35,768 nt of DNA from Desulfobacterales bacterium (GTDB taxonomy: Bacteria > Desulfobacterota > Desulfobacteria > Desulfobacterales > Desulfosalsimonadaceae). Made by a program: the position numbers and the translations under genes. The notes beneath the pieces were generated by a model that saw only the letters and a program-made list of their open reading frames with translations, was not told the origin of the DNA and did no database searches. The stretch spans positions 1 to 35,768 of the forward strand of contig SLJY01000169.1 of the NCBI GenBank assembly GCA_007134875.1. Direction: 5' to 3'. This document shows positions 8,645-17,035 of the stretch, one piece after another (position 1 is the first letter of the stretch; each line of letters starts with the position of its first letter).

Positions 8645-9904
8645 TCAGCAGATGCTTACAATGGTTTCATCGGTGCCATGCACCTTGTGAAACGGACGGT
8701 GCATGACCAATACGGCCATCAACCCCCCGGGGCCGTAGAATCCACTGAACTTTGCGGTGGCCGGGCCTTCTTTCGGACTTTCGGCTTTGTCCAGCCAGGC
8801 AATATGTTCCTTCATAGCGTGCTTTTTCTGAAGTATCCAGTATTTCTTCCGGCCGAAATCCTTTTGCACCTTTACTTTCAGTGCATCCATGGCGCTCCGG
8901 GAAAGCATGCCCGCATAATAGACGCCCTTGCTCCCCCAGTTGAGCGCCAGATTGCTGCCGGCATACTTAAAGTAATATGGCCGTTCGCTGCGTGGGAGCC
9001 GGGAAAAGACTTCCAGAGAGATGTGCCGCCCGTCCTCCAGAATAAACCCATCGGGCGTTGCAAGGGCCGTATAGGGGAAAAGCGACCGGATTTCATCCGG
9101 ATACCAGGAGCGGGTCTTTTCGAGAAACGGAAAAATCATGGGAATCTTTTCATCAAAAACGATGGAAGGCGGTAGGTCGAACGTTACCGTTCCCTTTTTC
9201 CAAGCGTCCATCCGGCCCGAGAAGTAATTGTCCGACATGAGACCCTGAAAGGCGTGCGCCCGGACAAAGTTGCAGTCGTAGGCGGCAATGTTTCTGTTGT
9301 AGCCATAGTATTTCAGGCCGTGCTGCCGGGTGCGCTGCAGAAAAAACCGCATTCCGGACGGCACGGAGGCATTGTCCAGCAGGTGATGGACCACCGGCTC
9401 AAAGGGAAGAAAGCGGTTGAGCCGTTCGACGAACTGCCTTGACAGGGAGGTATCGAAAACCGAGCAGGAAGTGAAATCGTTCGCAAACCGCCTGTAGAAC
9501 AAGTACAATTGCTCAAAGGTGCACCACAGCGATCCGGGCGGCTGGATTTCGGATATCCGGCCGGGGACGGTTTCGTCGGTCCGGAAAAAAACCGGGGTCA
9601 GATCCTTTTGCATCTGATCGGCATGCCGGTGCAGCGCCGCATGATGGGAAAACCCATGTGCACCGGGCAGTTCGTTGATGATCAGGCGGGCGATTACGGG
9701 GTCCGCCTCCCCTTTGAGGGACGCCGAAAACAGGGACGCGGTAATGGCCTGAAACCGCTTGATAGAATCGTAGCGCTTACGAAAACCGGCCATCGTTTCC
9801 GGATCCATCGGATAGATCGCGGCGCCCGGCCGGCTGTTAAAGCCGATATCCACCTGCAGCCGATCATTGATCTGGTTGTCCAGAAAATCGAAATATTTTT
9901 GCAT
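8645..9904 (-). CDS. Conserved hypothetical protein, possible circularly permuted ATP-grasp fold
   Basis: This 419-residue soluble protein has no signal peptide or membrane helices. I do not recognise the family with certainty. Several segments look like those of circularly permuted ATP-grasp enzymes: EIQPPGSLWCT at about 116-126, a possible nucleotide-binding lysine in RPYYFKYAGSN (about 315-325), a glycine-containing loop NWGSKGVYY, a hinge-like WILQKKH, and an ending GLMAVLVMHRPFHKVHGTDETIV. If correct, it could catalyse an ATP-dependent ligation, substrate unknown. The ATG at 9904 is preferred because AAAGGC lies just upstream. The longer frame would extend 25 codons into a repeat element. 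It is followed at 28 bases by the substrate-binding protein gene. Confidence 0.55.
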   Translation of the reverse strand: MQKYFDFLDNQINDRLQVDIGFNSRPGAAIYPMDPETMAGFRKRYDSIKRFQAITASLFSASLKGEADPVIARLIINELPGAHGFSHHAALHRHADQMQKDLTPVFFRTDETVPGRISEIQPPGSLWCTFEQLYLFYRRFANDFTSCSVFDTSLSRQFVERLNRFLPFEPVVHHLLDNASVPSGMRFFLQRTRQHGLKYYGYNRNIAAYDCNFVRAHAFQGLMSDNYFSGRMDAWKKGTVTFDLPPSIVFDEKIPMIFPFLEKTRSWYPDEIRSLFPYTALATPDGFILEDGRHISLEVFSRLPRSERPYYFKYAGSNLALNWGSKGVYYAGMLSRSAMDALKVKVQKDFGRKKYWILQKKHAMKEHIAWLDKAESPKEGPATAKFSGFYGPGGLMAVLVMHRPFHKVHGTDETIVSIC

Positions 9905-9917
9905 AATGCCTTTTTTC

Positions 9918-10062
9918 TGAGCACTCGTAAAAAGTCGTGACCTGATGATTTTGCAATACCTAATCTGAGCGATTTTCAAGTTTGCAGCAGATACGAGGAA
10001 GCGGGTGTCTCGCTATAGTCGGCTATGTGAGATATCCGCTGACAAAGTCGATGCGGTAAAAT
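9918..10062 (+). repeat. Family B element, copy 1
   Basis: This stretch of about 145 bp starts TGAGCACTCGTAAAAAGTC and ends GCGGTAAAAT. It is repeated in reverse orientation at 27751-27895. The outer end resembles the right end of family A, so A and B share terminal sequence. An internal 13-bp stem (GCGGGTGTCTCGC around 10002 with GTGAGATATCCGC around 10027) is complete if G-U pairs are allowed. It abuts family A copy 3, and together they fill the space between the MFS-fusion gene and the 9904 gene. Confidence 0.8.
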
Positions 10063-10237
10063 TGACGGCTTTGTAAAAAGTCCAATATTTGCGTTACGCG
10101 CGATTTCTCAGAATTTGCGGCTTACGCCTTGTAAACATACACGTACGCCAAGTACTCTGTATTCTTCGAAATCGCGCAAGCCTTGATCTTGAGCTTTTTA
10201 CAAAGCCGTCAGATCGAGACTTTTTACGAGTGCATCA
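10063..10237 (+). repeat. Family A palindromic element, copy 3
   Basis: This full 175-bp copy has perfect direct flanks AAAT (10059-10062) and AAAT (10238-10241). The TCA at its right end, read on the minus strand, is the TGA stop codon of the sensor-MFS gene. The left flank is the end of family B copy 1. Confidence 0.92.
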
Positions 10238-12493
10238 AAATTGGAAATCGTCTGCTTGCTTTGGGTTCCGTGCGTTATATACCACCAATGCCAGATATAG
10301 CAAACTGCATGCCAGAATTACTCCCCCCAGGGCGACAACGGATTTTTCATAGCCCAGCCGCGCAATCAATAGGGCCATGAGCAGTGGTCCGGCCACGTTG
10401 CCCGTGCGTTCCCAGAAGCGGTATATTCCCATTCCGGTGCCGGCGCCCATTTCTTTCACCGCCGCGGTCTCCGAAATAACGGCGGCCTGGGAAGGCACCG
10501 AAATACTCTGGGCGACACCCAGCACAATCACGACGACCAGCAGCGCCCCGAAACCGCTCGTAAAGGTGAAAGAGAGCATTGCCCCCGCAGTCAGCAGGCC
10601 GCCCGCACCCACAAGGTACTTTCGGAGCTGTTCCTGGGGAAAAATCCAGGACACCAGGGGGCCGAAGAAAATAATACAGATGCTGTAGCACATGATCACG
10701 CGGCCGATGCTGGATTGAATGGCTTCGATGCTGTTGAGATACAGGGGAACGAAAAAAAACAAAAAGCCCACCAGCGCGAGCTTGGCCGGCACCGCCTGCA
10801 GCCAGACGACAGAGAAAAACTCTTTGTCCCGGAAAACCCGTATCAACTGGTATCCGCTGAAAGCAACGCCTGCGTCGCCCGCCGGTTCGGCCCTCGGCGG
10901 GCGGAACGACCCTCTGAATACCGCCAAAAGAAAAAACAGGGCCAGCACGGAAAAAAAGGCGCTGACGTAAAATACCGGGCCGTATCCGATCCGCTCGGCC
11001 AGCATGGCGCCCACGACCGTCCCGCAGATATCGCCGCTGAAAAAAGCCGCCAGGAACCCGGACATCCCCATGGCCCTCGAACGGGCACTGGTGTTGTCGA
11101 TCACGAATCGCTGGGCGCAGATAAAGACGATCCCGAATCCGGCCGCGGTCATAGTCCGGAAAGCAATGAGCTGGATGATATCCTGGGAAAGGGCTGTCAG
11201 CAAATGGCCGGCAGCGTTTACCACCAGGCCCAGAATCAGGGGCTTATACCATCCCCTGGAATCGCTCAGGCTTCCGGCCAGGGGCATGGATATGGCCAGA
11301 ATCAGCATAAAGGCAGACATGGGCAGGCTCATCGCCATCTCCCGTGAAAGCCCCCGGACAGGCTCATACATGGAATCCACGAACATGGGGAAAAAAGAGA
11401 GGCTGAAGCCGTCCGCCATGATGAAAAGAAAAATCAGGGGGCGAATCAGGGAGGCGGGCATCGCCTGATAAGCGGCGTCCGGTTCGTTGGCGATAAAAGA
11501 CGGCTGTGCCGGCCCGGCAGTGATGCCGGCGGTACGGGCCAGGCGCCGCGTTTGTTTATGCATTTTCCCGAGAAGGGTCCCGAGCCTCCCCGGTGCCGCG
11601 GATTCCGGCTCTTGGGCTGGCAGCCCGGAGGCTGGGTATGCCTTGGTTTTCCGGCCGATTTCCTGAATGTTTGCATCCTGGCGTCGAACAGCCTGCCGCA
11701 AGTTGTCCCTTTTGCCCGCGCAATCCGACAACGCCTTCGGTTCCAGGGTAAAAGCGTTCAGGTAATTGTTGAGAACGGCGTTGTAGTAGCGCGCTAGCAT
11801 GCCGATATTCCCCAGGAAACGATATTTCTCCAGGTTGACCGGCCGACATGCCGAAAACCGGACAGCGATATCCCGCCTCAGTCCATCCAGCGGGTGCCGG
11901 ATATAATAAACCACGAAAAAGGTGAGAAACTCGAAAGACAACAGGAGGGAGGTGAGCATCACCGTCAGCATATCCCACAGGATCTGCCTGGATCTGGCCT
12001 GAATCAGGTGCCCGGAAATATGGATGTGGATATATCCGGCAACCTGTTCTTCCGGCTTAAGGGCAATGGCGATATCGGTATCCCGCGGTGACAGGCCCAT
12101 CCGTTTGAGTTGCTGCGCGTAGGGTTTCGTCGCAAATCGTCCCTTTTGTCGTTCAGGGTCCGTTTTTTCCGCGCCTTCGGAATCCGCCCGGTAGAGAAGG
12201 TAGCCATCGGCATCCACGACTTCAATAAAACCGGCCTCCGGGATATCGTGCAGGGTTCTGGCGAGGGACTGCTCCAGCCCGGAAACGGCATCCAGCGGGA
12301 GGCCCATTTTCAGAACGTGCTGGATATCCTCGCGCAGAAAATTGCCCATCTGGTTTGTTTTTTCCTGAAGGGCGCCGATATAGCTGGATTGAAAGGACCG
12401 GAGGTTGAGCCAGGAATAGACGGACTGGCCCATAAGGATCACCAGCACGGCGATAACAAAAATATGAACGCGCAGGCTCAGGTCCCTTTTCAT
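10235..12493 (-). CDS. Periplasmic-sensor / major facilitator superfamily fusion protein
   Basis: The 752-residue protein has two parts. Residues 1-200 look like a bacterial receptor: membrane helix about 9-28, an extracytoplasmic sensor about 30-170 with VDADGYLLYRA and AGYIHIHIS as in Cache-type folds, and a second helix about 173-198. A linker follows at 200-345, with a charged region. Residues about 350-745 are a complete MFS transporter of about 12 helices, with the helix 2-3 loop motif GSLSDSRGWYKP and a proton-antiporter-type layout. The sensor half aligns colinearly with the preceding gene product (both have GxPLDA at residues 64-69). The start overlaps that gene by 4 bases. Its stop codon is supplied by a repeat element. 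The role is inferred: transport gated by, or signalling together with, an extracellular ligand. The substrate is unknown. Confidence 0.8.
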   Translation of the reverse strand: MKRDLSLRVHIFVIAVLVILMGQSVYSWLNLRSFQSSYIGALQEKTNQMGNFLREDIQHVLKMGLPLDAVSGLEQSLARTLHDIPEAGFIEVVDADGYLLYRADSEGAEKTDPERQKGRFATKPYAQQLKRMGLSPRDTDIAIALKPEEQVAGYIHIHISGHLIQARSRQILWDMLTVMLTSLLLSFEFLTFFVVYYIRHPLDGLRRDIAVRFSACRPVNLEKYRFLGNIGMLARYYNAVLNNYLNAFTLEPKALSDCAGKRDNLRQAVRRQDANIQEIGRKTKAYPASGLPAQEPESAAPGRLGTLLGKMHKQTRRLARTAGITAGPAQPSFIANEPDAAYQAMPASLIRPLIFLFIMADGFSLSFFPMFVDSMYEPVRGLSREMAMSLPMSAFMLILAISMPLAGSLSDSRGWYKPLILGLVVNAAGHLLTALSQDIIQLIAFRTMTAAGFGIVFICAQRFVIDNTSARSRAMGMSGFLAAFFSGDICGTVVGAMLAERIGYGPVFYVSAFFSVLALFFLLAVFRGSFRPPRAEPAGDAGVAFSGYQLIRVFRDKEFFSVVWLQAVPAKLALVGFLFFFVPLYLNSIEAIQSSIGRVIMCYSICIIFFGPLVSWIFPQEQLRKYLVGAGGLLTAGAMLSFTFTSGFGALLVVVIVLGVAQSISVPSQAAVISETAAVKEMGAGTGMGIYRFWERTGNVAGPLLMALLIARLGYEKSVVALGGVILACSLLYLALVVYNARNPKQADDFQF

Positions 12494-13614
12494 GGGTTCG
12501 CTCCACCGGAATCACCTGCGGATCCGGCCGTAGCGGGCCCGGGGCCGGATTCAGCCTTACGGCGGCCGGCAGCCGGTGGAAGGGTTTTCCCATGAAGCAG
12601 CGCGTCGATCTGGCTTACAATCCAATCGTTTTCCCGTAAAAGCGCATTCAGGTCATCTCGCAGCCCGTGCGCGGCGCCCTGGTTTTCCAGGTACGCCAAA
12701 AGGGTGTCGCCGGCCTTCTGCAGCTCGGAGCGGATTGCCGCCAGCTCCGGGAGGTTTTTCCTGATTTTCAGGCAATGCAGGCTGTCCGAGCGGATTTCCA
12801 TGGCCACGGCCTGAAGAAAGAAACCGATTTGCCGGATTTCATTTCTGACCTGGCGGAAGTCTATTATCTGTTGCCGGTCCGGGGATGGCGGTTCGTCAAC
12901 GGCACGGTTGCCGTAATCATCCGCCTCGCTTTCGTTTTGCCCCGAAAAGGTTTTTTCTTCCCGCGGGTCCTTCATATAGGGGACAAGATCTTCGTGAATA
13001 TTTTGGATCTCTTTCCGGATGGGGCGCAGCACGAAAAAGCCTATCAAAATGGCCAGCAGCAGCGATGCCGGCCCCAGCGTCCATCCCAACCGCACTACGG
13101 CACCGCCGATCATTTCACGGATTTTATCCCGAACCTCCTGCCTGGATACGGAAACCGCCACTGCTCCGACGGGGGACGTGCCACTGTGAAACAAAGGAAC
13201 ATAAATAAGGTATTGGTCGCTCATAAGACGCGTGACGATTTCCGTTCCGGGAAGATGCGCCCGGACATGGCCGGTAAGCACGCCATGGTCCGGGGATTCG
13301 GTCCTTGCCGAATCAAGGATCTCCCCCTGTTCGTTGTAAACAGCCACGTTCGCCGCCCGGGGGTTGTCCTCAAGAAATGCCTTAAGCATTTCGGTCATTC
13401 CTTCAAACGCGTCAAGCGGTTTGCCCAGGCGAACGCCGCGCTCGATTTTTTGCTGCAGATTTTTGCCCGCCGATTCCAGGATGGCGGTAAGGGACCGGGA
13501 ATAAATTTTTTCAAAAAAGGAAATGCTCAAAACGGAGTTGAGGACAAGGGCGCCCAGAAGGATTCCTGTTGTGGCAATAAAGATTTTACTCCGGAAATGC
13601 ATAAACGTAGACAA
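12490..13614 (-). CDS. Membrane sensor protein with extracytoplasmic domain and no catalytic output
   Basis: The 374-residue protein has a membrane helix at about 11-32, a periplasmic Cache-like sensor (about 35-165; VAVYNEQGEILDSA, QYLIYVPLFHSG, VGAVAVSVSR), a second helix at about 174-196, and a cytoplasmic tail with coiled-coil segments (EIRSDSLHCLKIRKNLPELAAIRSELQKAGDTLLAYLE) ending in a low-complexity Ala/Gly/Pro region. No kinase, cyclase, phosphatase or MCP domain is present. The TTG start keeps the protein colinear with the sensor half of the downstream MFS fusion; an ATG four codons later is equally possible, and no strong ribosome site marks either. It lies 22 bases after the SpoIIE phosphatase gene and overlaps the MFS fusion by 4 bases, so the three are one operon. 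It probably passes a signal by protein contact. Confidence 0.7.
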   Translation of the reverse strand: MSTFMHFRSKIFIATTGILLGALVLNSVLSISFFEKIYSRSLTAILESAGKNLQQKIERGVRLGKPLDAFEGMTEMLKAFLEDNPRAANVAVYNEQGEILDSARTESPDHGVLTGHVRAHLPGTEIVTRLMSDQYLIYVPLFHSGTSPVGAVAVSVSRQEVRDKIREMIGGAVVRLGWTLGPASLLLAILIGFFVLRPIRKEIQNIHEDLVPYMKDPREEKTFSGQNESEADDYGNRAVDEPPSPDRQQIIDFRQVRNEIRQIGFFLQAVAMEIRSDSLHCLKIRKNLPELAAIRSELQKAGDTLLAYLENQGAAHGLRDDLNALLRENDWIVSQIDALLHGKTLPPAAGRRKAESGPGPATAGSAGDSGGANP

Positions 13615-13636
13615 TCTATAATGGATAATCTGCTTC

Positions 13637-15619
13637 TTACTGCCCCTTGTATAAAAGCCCCACCATGGTGATATCGTCAGACTGCGCCGCTCCCTCGGAA
13701 AAGGTGTTTACTGTTTCAAGGATTCCTTTGACCAGGTTTTCCGGATCGGCGGATGCGCGCGCCCGGACTTCCCGGCGCAGTCGCTCATCCGAATAAAGGG
13801 CCTGGTACGGGTTCATGGCCTCGGTCACGCCGTCCGTGTATATCAGCAGCTTGTCGCAGGGCGCCATGTCCAGATGCCAGGTCTGGTAAACGGAATGCTC
13901 CATCCCTCCCAGAACCATGCCTGGCGGCAAATCCAGCCACTCGGCTTTCTGGCCGGATTTCTGGAAAAGGGGCGGGTTGTGCCCGGCGTTGCTGTAATGC
14001 AGTTTGCCGCTGTTCAGGTTCAAAATGGCGCAGAAAAGGGTTACGAACATGCAGGCGTCATTGCCCCGGCATAGCTCATTGTTCACCCGGGCCAGAATCT
14101 CGGACGGTTCATGCCCCTGCTCGGTAACCGCTTTCATCAGGGTCTTGGTCACGGCCATGAACAAAGCCGCCGGCACGCCTTTGTCCGATACGTCTCCGGC
14201 GGAAACAAACAGATGGTTTTCGTCTATCAGAAAATAATCATAGAGGTCGCCGCCCACGTGCTGTGCAGGCTCCAGCACCGCGAAAATGTCAAAATCGCGG
14301 CGCTCCGGAAACGGCGGATGCTCGCGGGACAGAAAATTCATCTGGATATTGCGGGCAATGAGAAGTTCGCTTTCAATGCGTTCATTGGCCCGGGTCGACT
14401 CCAGCAGTCGGCGCACATTTTCCCGGAGCTCTTTTTGCATGAACAGAAACGATTCGGCCAGCGCGCCGACCTCGTCGCGGTTTTGTTCCGTCAGTTCGCT
14501 CAATGGGCCGGAATCAAACCCGTCGGAAGTCAGGTCGTTGCGTGCGAGGCCCCGGGCATGAGCTGCCAGGATCCCTAAAGGACGGGAAATATGACGAACA
14601 AAAAAAACCGCAATCAGCATTCCCAGAAACAGTATCCCCGCAATGAATAGCGACTGGCGCTGCACCAGGCTTCTTGCCGGCGCCTGTATGGCCGACTCCG
14701 GAATCAGGATGCTCAGGTGCCAGTTCAGCGGCCGGAAAAACCGGGTATAAGCGATCATTTCATCACCGTCCACCCGGACCCTGGCCTGTTTGTTTTCCGC
14801 TCCCGCCCGGACCAGCGCCGAAAAATCGCTTTTCAAAGCGTTTGTGTCTTCGATGCCGGCCGGCGGTATAATATAGGCTTCGCCGCCATCGAAAATGAAT
14901 ATAGATCCGCTTCCGGCGATGCGGACATCTTGGAGCTGGTCCGCCAGTTCCCGGGTAAGCGCCTGCAGCTTGTTTTCTTCCGCATCCCGGATGTGGGAGA
15001 TATCAACGAAGACCCCGAGAACCCAGTCCCAACGGGGAACAGCTACCAGATAGGCAAGTTTTTCGGTGCCTTTCTGCGCGCCGGATTTCCCGGATGAGAA
15101 AACGGCAAACTGATCGTAGGATGCCCCGGGGCGGTTGACGACATTCGAAAGGGGTTGGTTCTTGATATCCTTTACGTCGCGCAGGTTCATATCAACGAAG
15201 CTGTCTCCGGGATCAAAGACGACCCGATCATTGTCGTCGGCGGCGAAAAAGCCGACAGTATCCATCTCCAGGCGGGAGATCCAATCGATGAGCTTCCGTT
15301 TTCGGGAATTTTCCGCCTGCCGGTCCGTCAACTCCGGATCCGGAAAATAAAAATCAAGGCCGGACAGGGCGATTTTCGCATTTCTTTTGAGGTGGGATTT
15401 GCTTTGTTCGATGCTGCTGACGCGGTCGGAGATAAGCCCCCGGTAGACGCCCTGGATATTTAAAAACACCATGTCCATGATGTTTTCCACATTCTGCTGC
15501 TCGCTGTGCAGGATCTCGCGGCCCACGTCCCTGTGGGTTATATAGATGATCACCATCGCTGTTAATAGCAGTATCAGGGTCATGATGGCGATGAGTTTCG
15601 ACCGGATGCTTTTAAACAT
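13637..15619 (-). CDS. Membrane receptor with HAMP and SpoIIE/RsbU-type PP2C phosphatase domain
   Basis: The product is 660 residues from the chosen ATG. It has an N-terminal membrane helix (KLIAIMTLILLLTAMVIIYI), a large periplasmic double-Cache-like sensor (about 30-320), a second helix (LFIAGILFLGMLIAVFFV) and a HAMP linker (RPLGILAAHARGLARNDL). The C-terminal PPM phosphatase of about 230 residues keeps the metal-binding aspartates: VGGDLYDYF, AGDVSDKGVPAAL, YTDGVTEAM, SDDITMVGL. Such RsbU-like enzymes dephosphorylate anti-sigma-antagonist (STAS) proteins in partner-switching pathways. No STAS or anti-sigma gene is in the window, so the target is unknown. Starts at 15715 or 15625 are possible; 15619 puts the membrane helix right at the N-terminus. 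It is first of a three-gene unit with two further sensors. Confidence 0.86.
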   Translation of the reverse strand: MFKSIRSKLIAIMTLILLLTAMVIIYITHRDVGREILHSEQQNVENIMDMVFLNIQGVYRGLISDRVSSIEQSKSHLKRNAKIALSGLDFYFPDPELTDRQAENSRKRKLIDWISRLEMDTVGFFAADDNDRVVFDPGDSFVDMNLRDVKDIKNQPLSNVVNRPGASYDQFAVFSSGKSGAQKGTEKLAYLVAVPRWDWVLGVFVDISHIRDAEENKLQALTRELADQLQDVRIAGSGSIFIFDGGEAYIIPPAGIEDTNALKSDFSALVRAGAENKQARVRVDGDEMIAYTRFFRPLNWHLSILIPESAIQAPARSLVQRQSLFIAGILFLGMLIAVFFVRHISRPLGILAAHARGLARNDLTSDGFDSGPLSELTEQNRDEVGALAESFLFMQKELRENVRRLLESTRANERIESELLIARNIQMNFLSREHPPFPERRDFDIFAVLEPAQHVGGDLYDYFLIDENHLFVSAGDVSDKGVPAALFMAVTKTLMKAVTEQGHEPSEILARVNNELCRGNDACMFVTLFCAILNLNSGKLHYSNAGHNPPLFQKSGQKAEWLDLPPGMVLGGMEHSVYQTWHLDMAPCDKLLIYTDGVTEAMNPYQALYSDERLRREVRARASADPENLVKGILETVNTFSEGAAQSDDITMVGLLYKGQ

Positions 15620-15707
15620 GCCCATTCCGTCGGTGAAAATGGTAAAAATGATAACTTCGGAAAAAATCCAATCTCTTCGTTGTACGAAATTTCTCAGGAG
15701 CATAGGA

Positions 15708-15753
15708 TGATGCACTCGTAAACGCAGATATTGGACTTTTTACGAAGACGTCA
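15708..15753 (-). repeat. Family A element, 46-bp internal-deletion derivative (copy 4)
   Basis: On the minus strand it reads as the family A left end (about 32 bp, TGACGTCTTCGTAAAAAG...CTGCG) joined directly to the last bases of the right end (TTTACGAGTGCATCA). The join lies at a TTACG motif that both sides share in full copies. It is located upstream of the SpoIIE phosphatase gene. Confidence 0.75.
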
Positions 15754-16021
15754 ACTCTTTCGCCCAAATCTTTCGCCCGGATGAAAAGCTCTGCGATCAT
15801 ATCGATGTTCTTGCTATCTTACAAGGTAGAATCGGTATGATCTGACCTTTTGTTTAGTTGTTTGGCTCGTTTTTTTCTGTCCTTTTTAGTTTCTTCGCGG
15901 TATTGATAAAGATTGTCCTGCAACGAACCCGGCGATCACGACCATGAAGCCGTTGTGCGGTTGGCTTTTTTACAAAGTCGTCTAACCGCTGCTTTTTACG
16001 CCTGCATCACAGGATTCACCC
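15754..16021. other. Intergenic region between divergent genes, with a decayed repeat end
   Basis: This separates the minus-strand SpoIIE operon from the plus-strand permease. Bases about 15964-16009 resemble a decayed family A right end (TTTTTTACAAAGTCGTC... and CTTTTTACGCCTGCATCA). I see no gene and no clear promoter in the rest. Confidence 0.45.
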
Positions 16022-16903
16022 TTGATTATTTCCGGGCAGCAAAAAGCCTATCTCTACGCCGGCAGTACGGTTTTGCTGTGGTCCACGGTGGCCACGGCCT
16101 TCAAACTGTCCCTTGCGCACATGTCTCCATTGCAACTGCTTTTGTGGGCGGATATTGCATCGATTCTCTGCCTGGGAATGATCGTGGCGGCAACCGGCAG
16201 GTTCCGTCTTTTTCGCGGCTACACGGCCAGAGACCTTGCCGGGGCTGCGGTGCTGGGGGTTCTCAATCCGTTTTTGTATTACGTGGTCCTGTTTTTTGCC
16301 TACGATCTACTGCCGGCACAGGAGGCCCAGCCGCTCAATTATACCTGGGCCATCACCCTGACGCTTCTTTCCATCCCCTTGCTCGGCCACAGGGTCAGCG
16401 GCCGGGAATTGGCGGGCATCCTGGTAAGCTATTTCGGCGTGGTGATTATCGCCACCCACGGCCGCCCGTTGTCCCTCGAATTCTCGAACATCGGCGGGGT
16501 GGCCCTGGCCCTTGGCAGTACCGTGATCTGGGCGTTGTACTGGATATACAACACGCGCAGCAAAATCGAGCCGGTATGCGCCCTGTTTTTGAACTTCACC
16601 GTCGCGTTTCCCTTTATTTTTACTGTATGTTTGATCTTTTCAGGCATACGTCCGCCGTCCGCCCAGGGGCTTGCAGGCGCCTTTTACGTCGGCTTCTTCG
16701 AAATGGGCATCGCGTTTGTTTTATGGCTTCAGGCGCTTCGGCATACCCGTTCCGCGGCGAAAATCAGTTCGCTTATCTTTTTTTCCCCGTTTCTTTCGTT
16801 GGTTTTTATCCACTATATCGCCAAAGAGCCGATTCTCCTTTCCACCGTTGCAGGACTCGTTTTTATCGTCGCAGGCAACGTCCTGCAGAAGACCGGTCGG
16901 TAG
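16022..16903 (+). CDS. DMT-superfamily permease (EamA domains)
   Basis: The 293-residue integral membrane protein has about ten hydrophobic helices in two EamA-type halves (first about 10-145 with STVLLWSTVATAFKLSL; second about 155-290 with NIGGVALALGSTVIWALYWIYNT). Family members export or import metabolites such as amino acids or nucleotide precursors; the substrate cannot be deduced. The start is a TTG with AGGA about seven bases upstream (16012), and no better ATG exists nearby. It is transcribed alone, with the liv operon starting 132 bases downstream behind a possible promoter. Confidence 0.82.
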   Translation: MIISGQQKAYLYAGSTVLLWSTVATAFKLSLAHMSPLQLLLWADIASILCLGMIVAATGRFRLFRGYTARDLAGAAVLGVLNPFLYYVVLFFAYDLLPAQEAQPLNYTWAITLTLLSIPLLGHRVSGRELAGILVSYFGVVIIATHGRPLSLEFSNIGGVALALGSTVIWALYWIYNTRSKIEPVCALFLNFTVAFPFIFTVCLIFSGIRPPSAQGLAGAFYVGFFEMGIAFVLWLQALRHTRSAAKISSLIFFSPFLSLVFIHYIAKEPILLSTVAGLVFIVAGNVLQKTGR

Positions 16904-16941
16904 ATCGGCATCCCCAAACTCTGTTTAGGCATTGTTTCCTG

Positions 16942-16970
16942 TTGACTCGCTTGATAAGGTTCGGTATGAG
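16942..16970 (+). promoter_or_regulatory. Candidate sigma-70-type promoter for livK
   Basis: TTGACT (16942-16947) and TATGAG (16965-16970) are separated by 17 bases, about 65 bases before the livK start. The -35 box is good and the -10 box matches four of six. A TATACT hexamer at 16991 is an alternative -10 but has no fitting -35. Confidence 0.4.
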
Positions 16971-17035
16971 AACATATTACTCCTGTCGTGTATACTAAAA
17001 AATCTAATCGTTGAATTCCAATTATGGAGGGGAAA

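Noticed and set aside
15913-16998. Plus-strand frame of 361 codons over the DMT permease
   Set aside because: The overlapping frame 16022-16903 has ten membrane helices and EamA pattern; this one is Arg/His/Cys-rich with no pattern.
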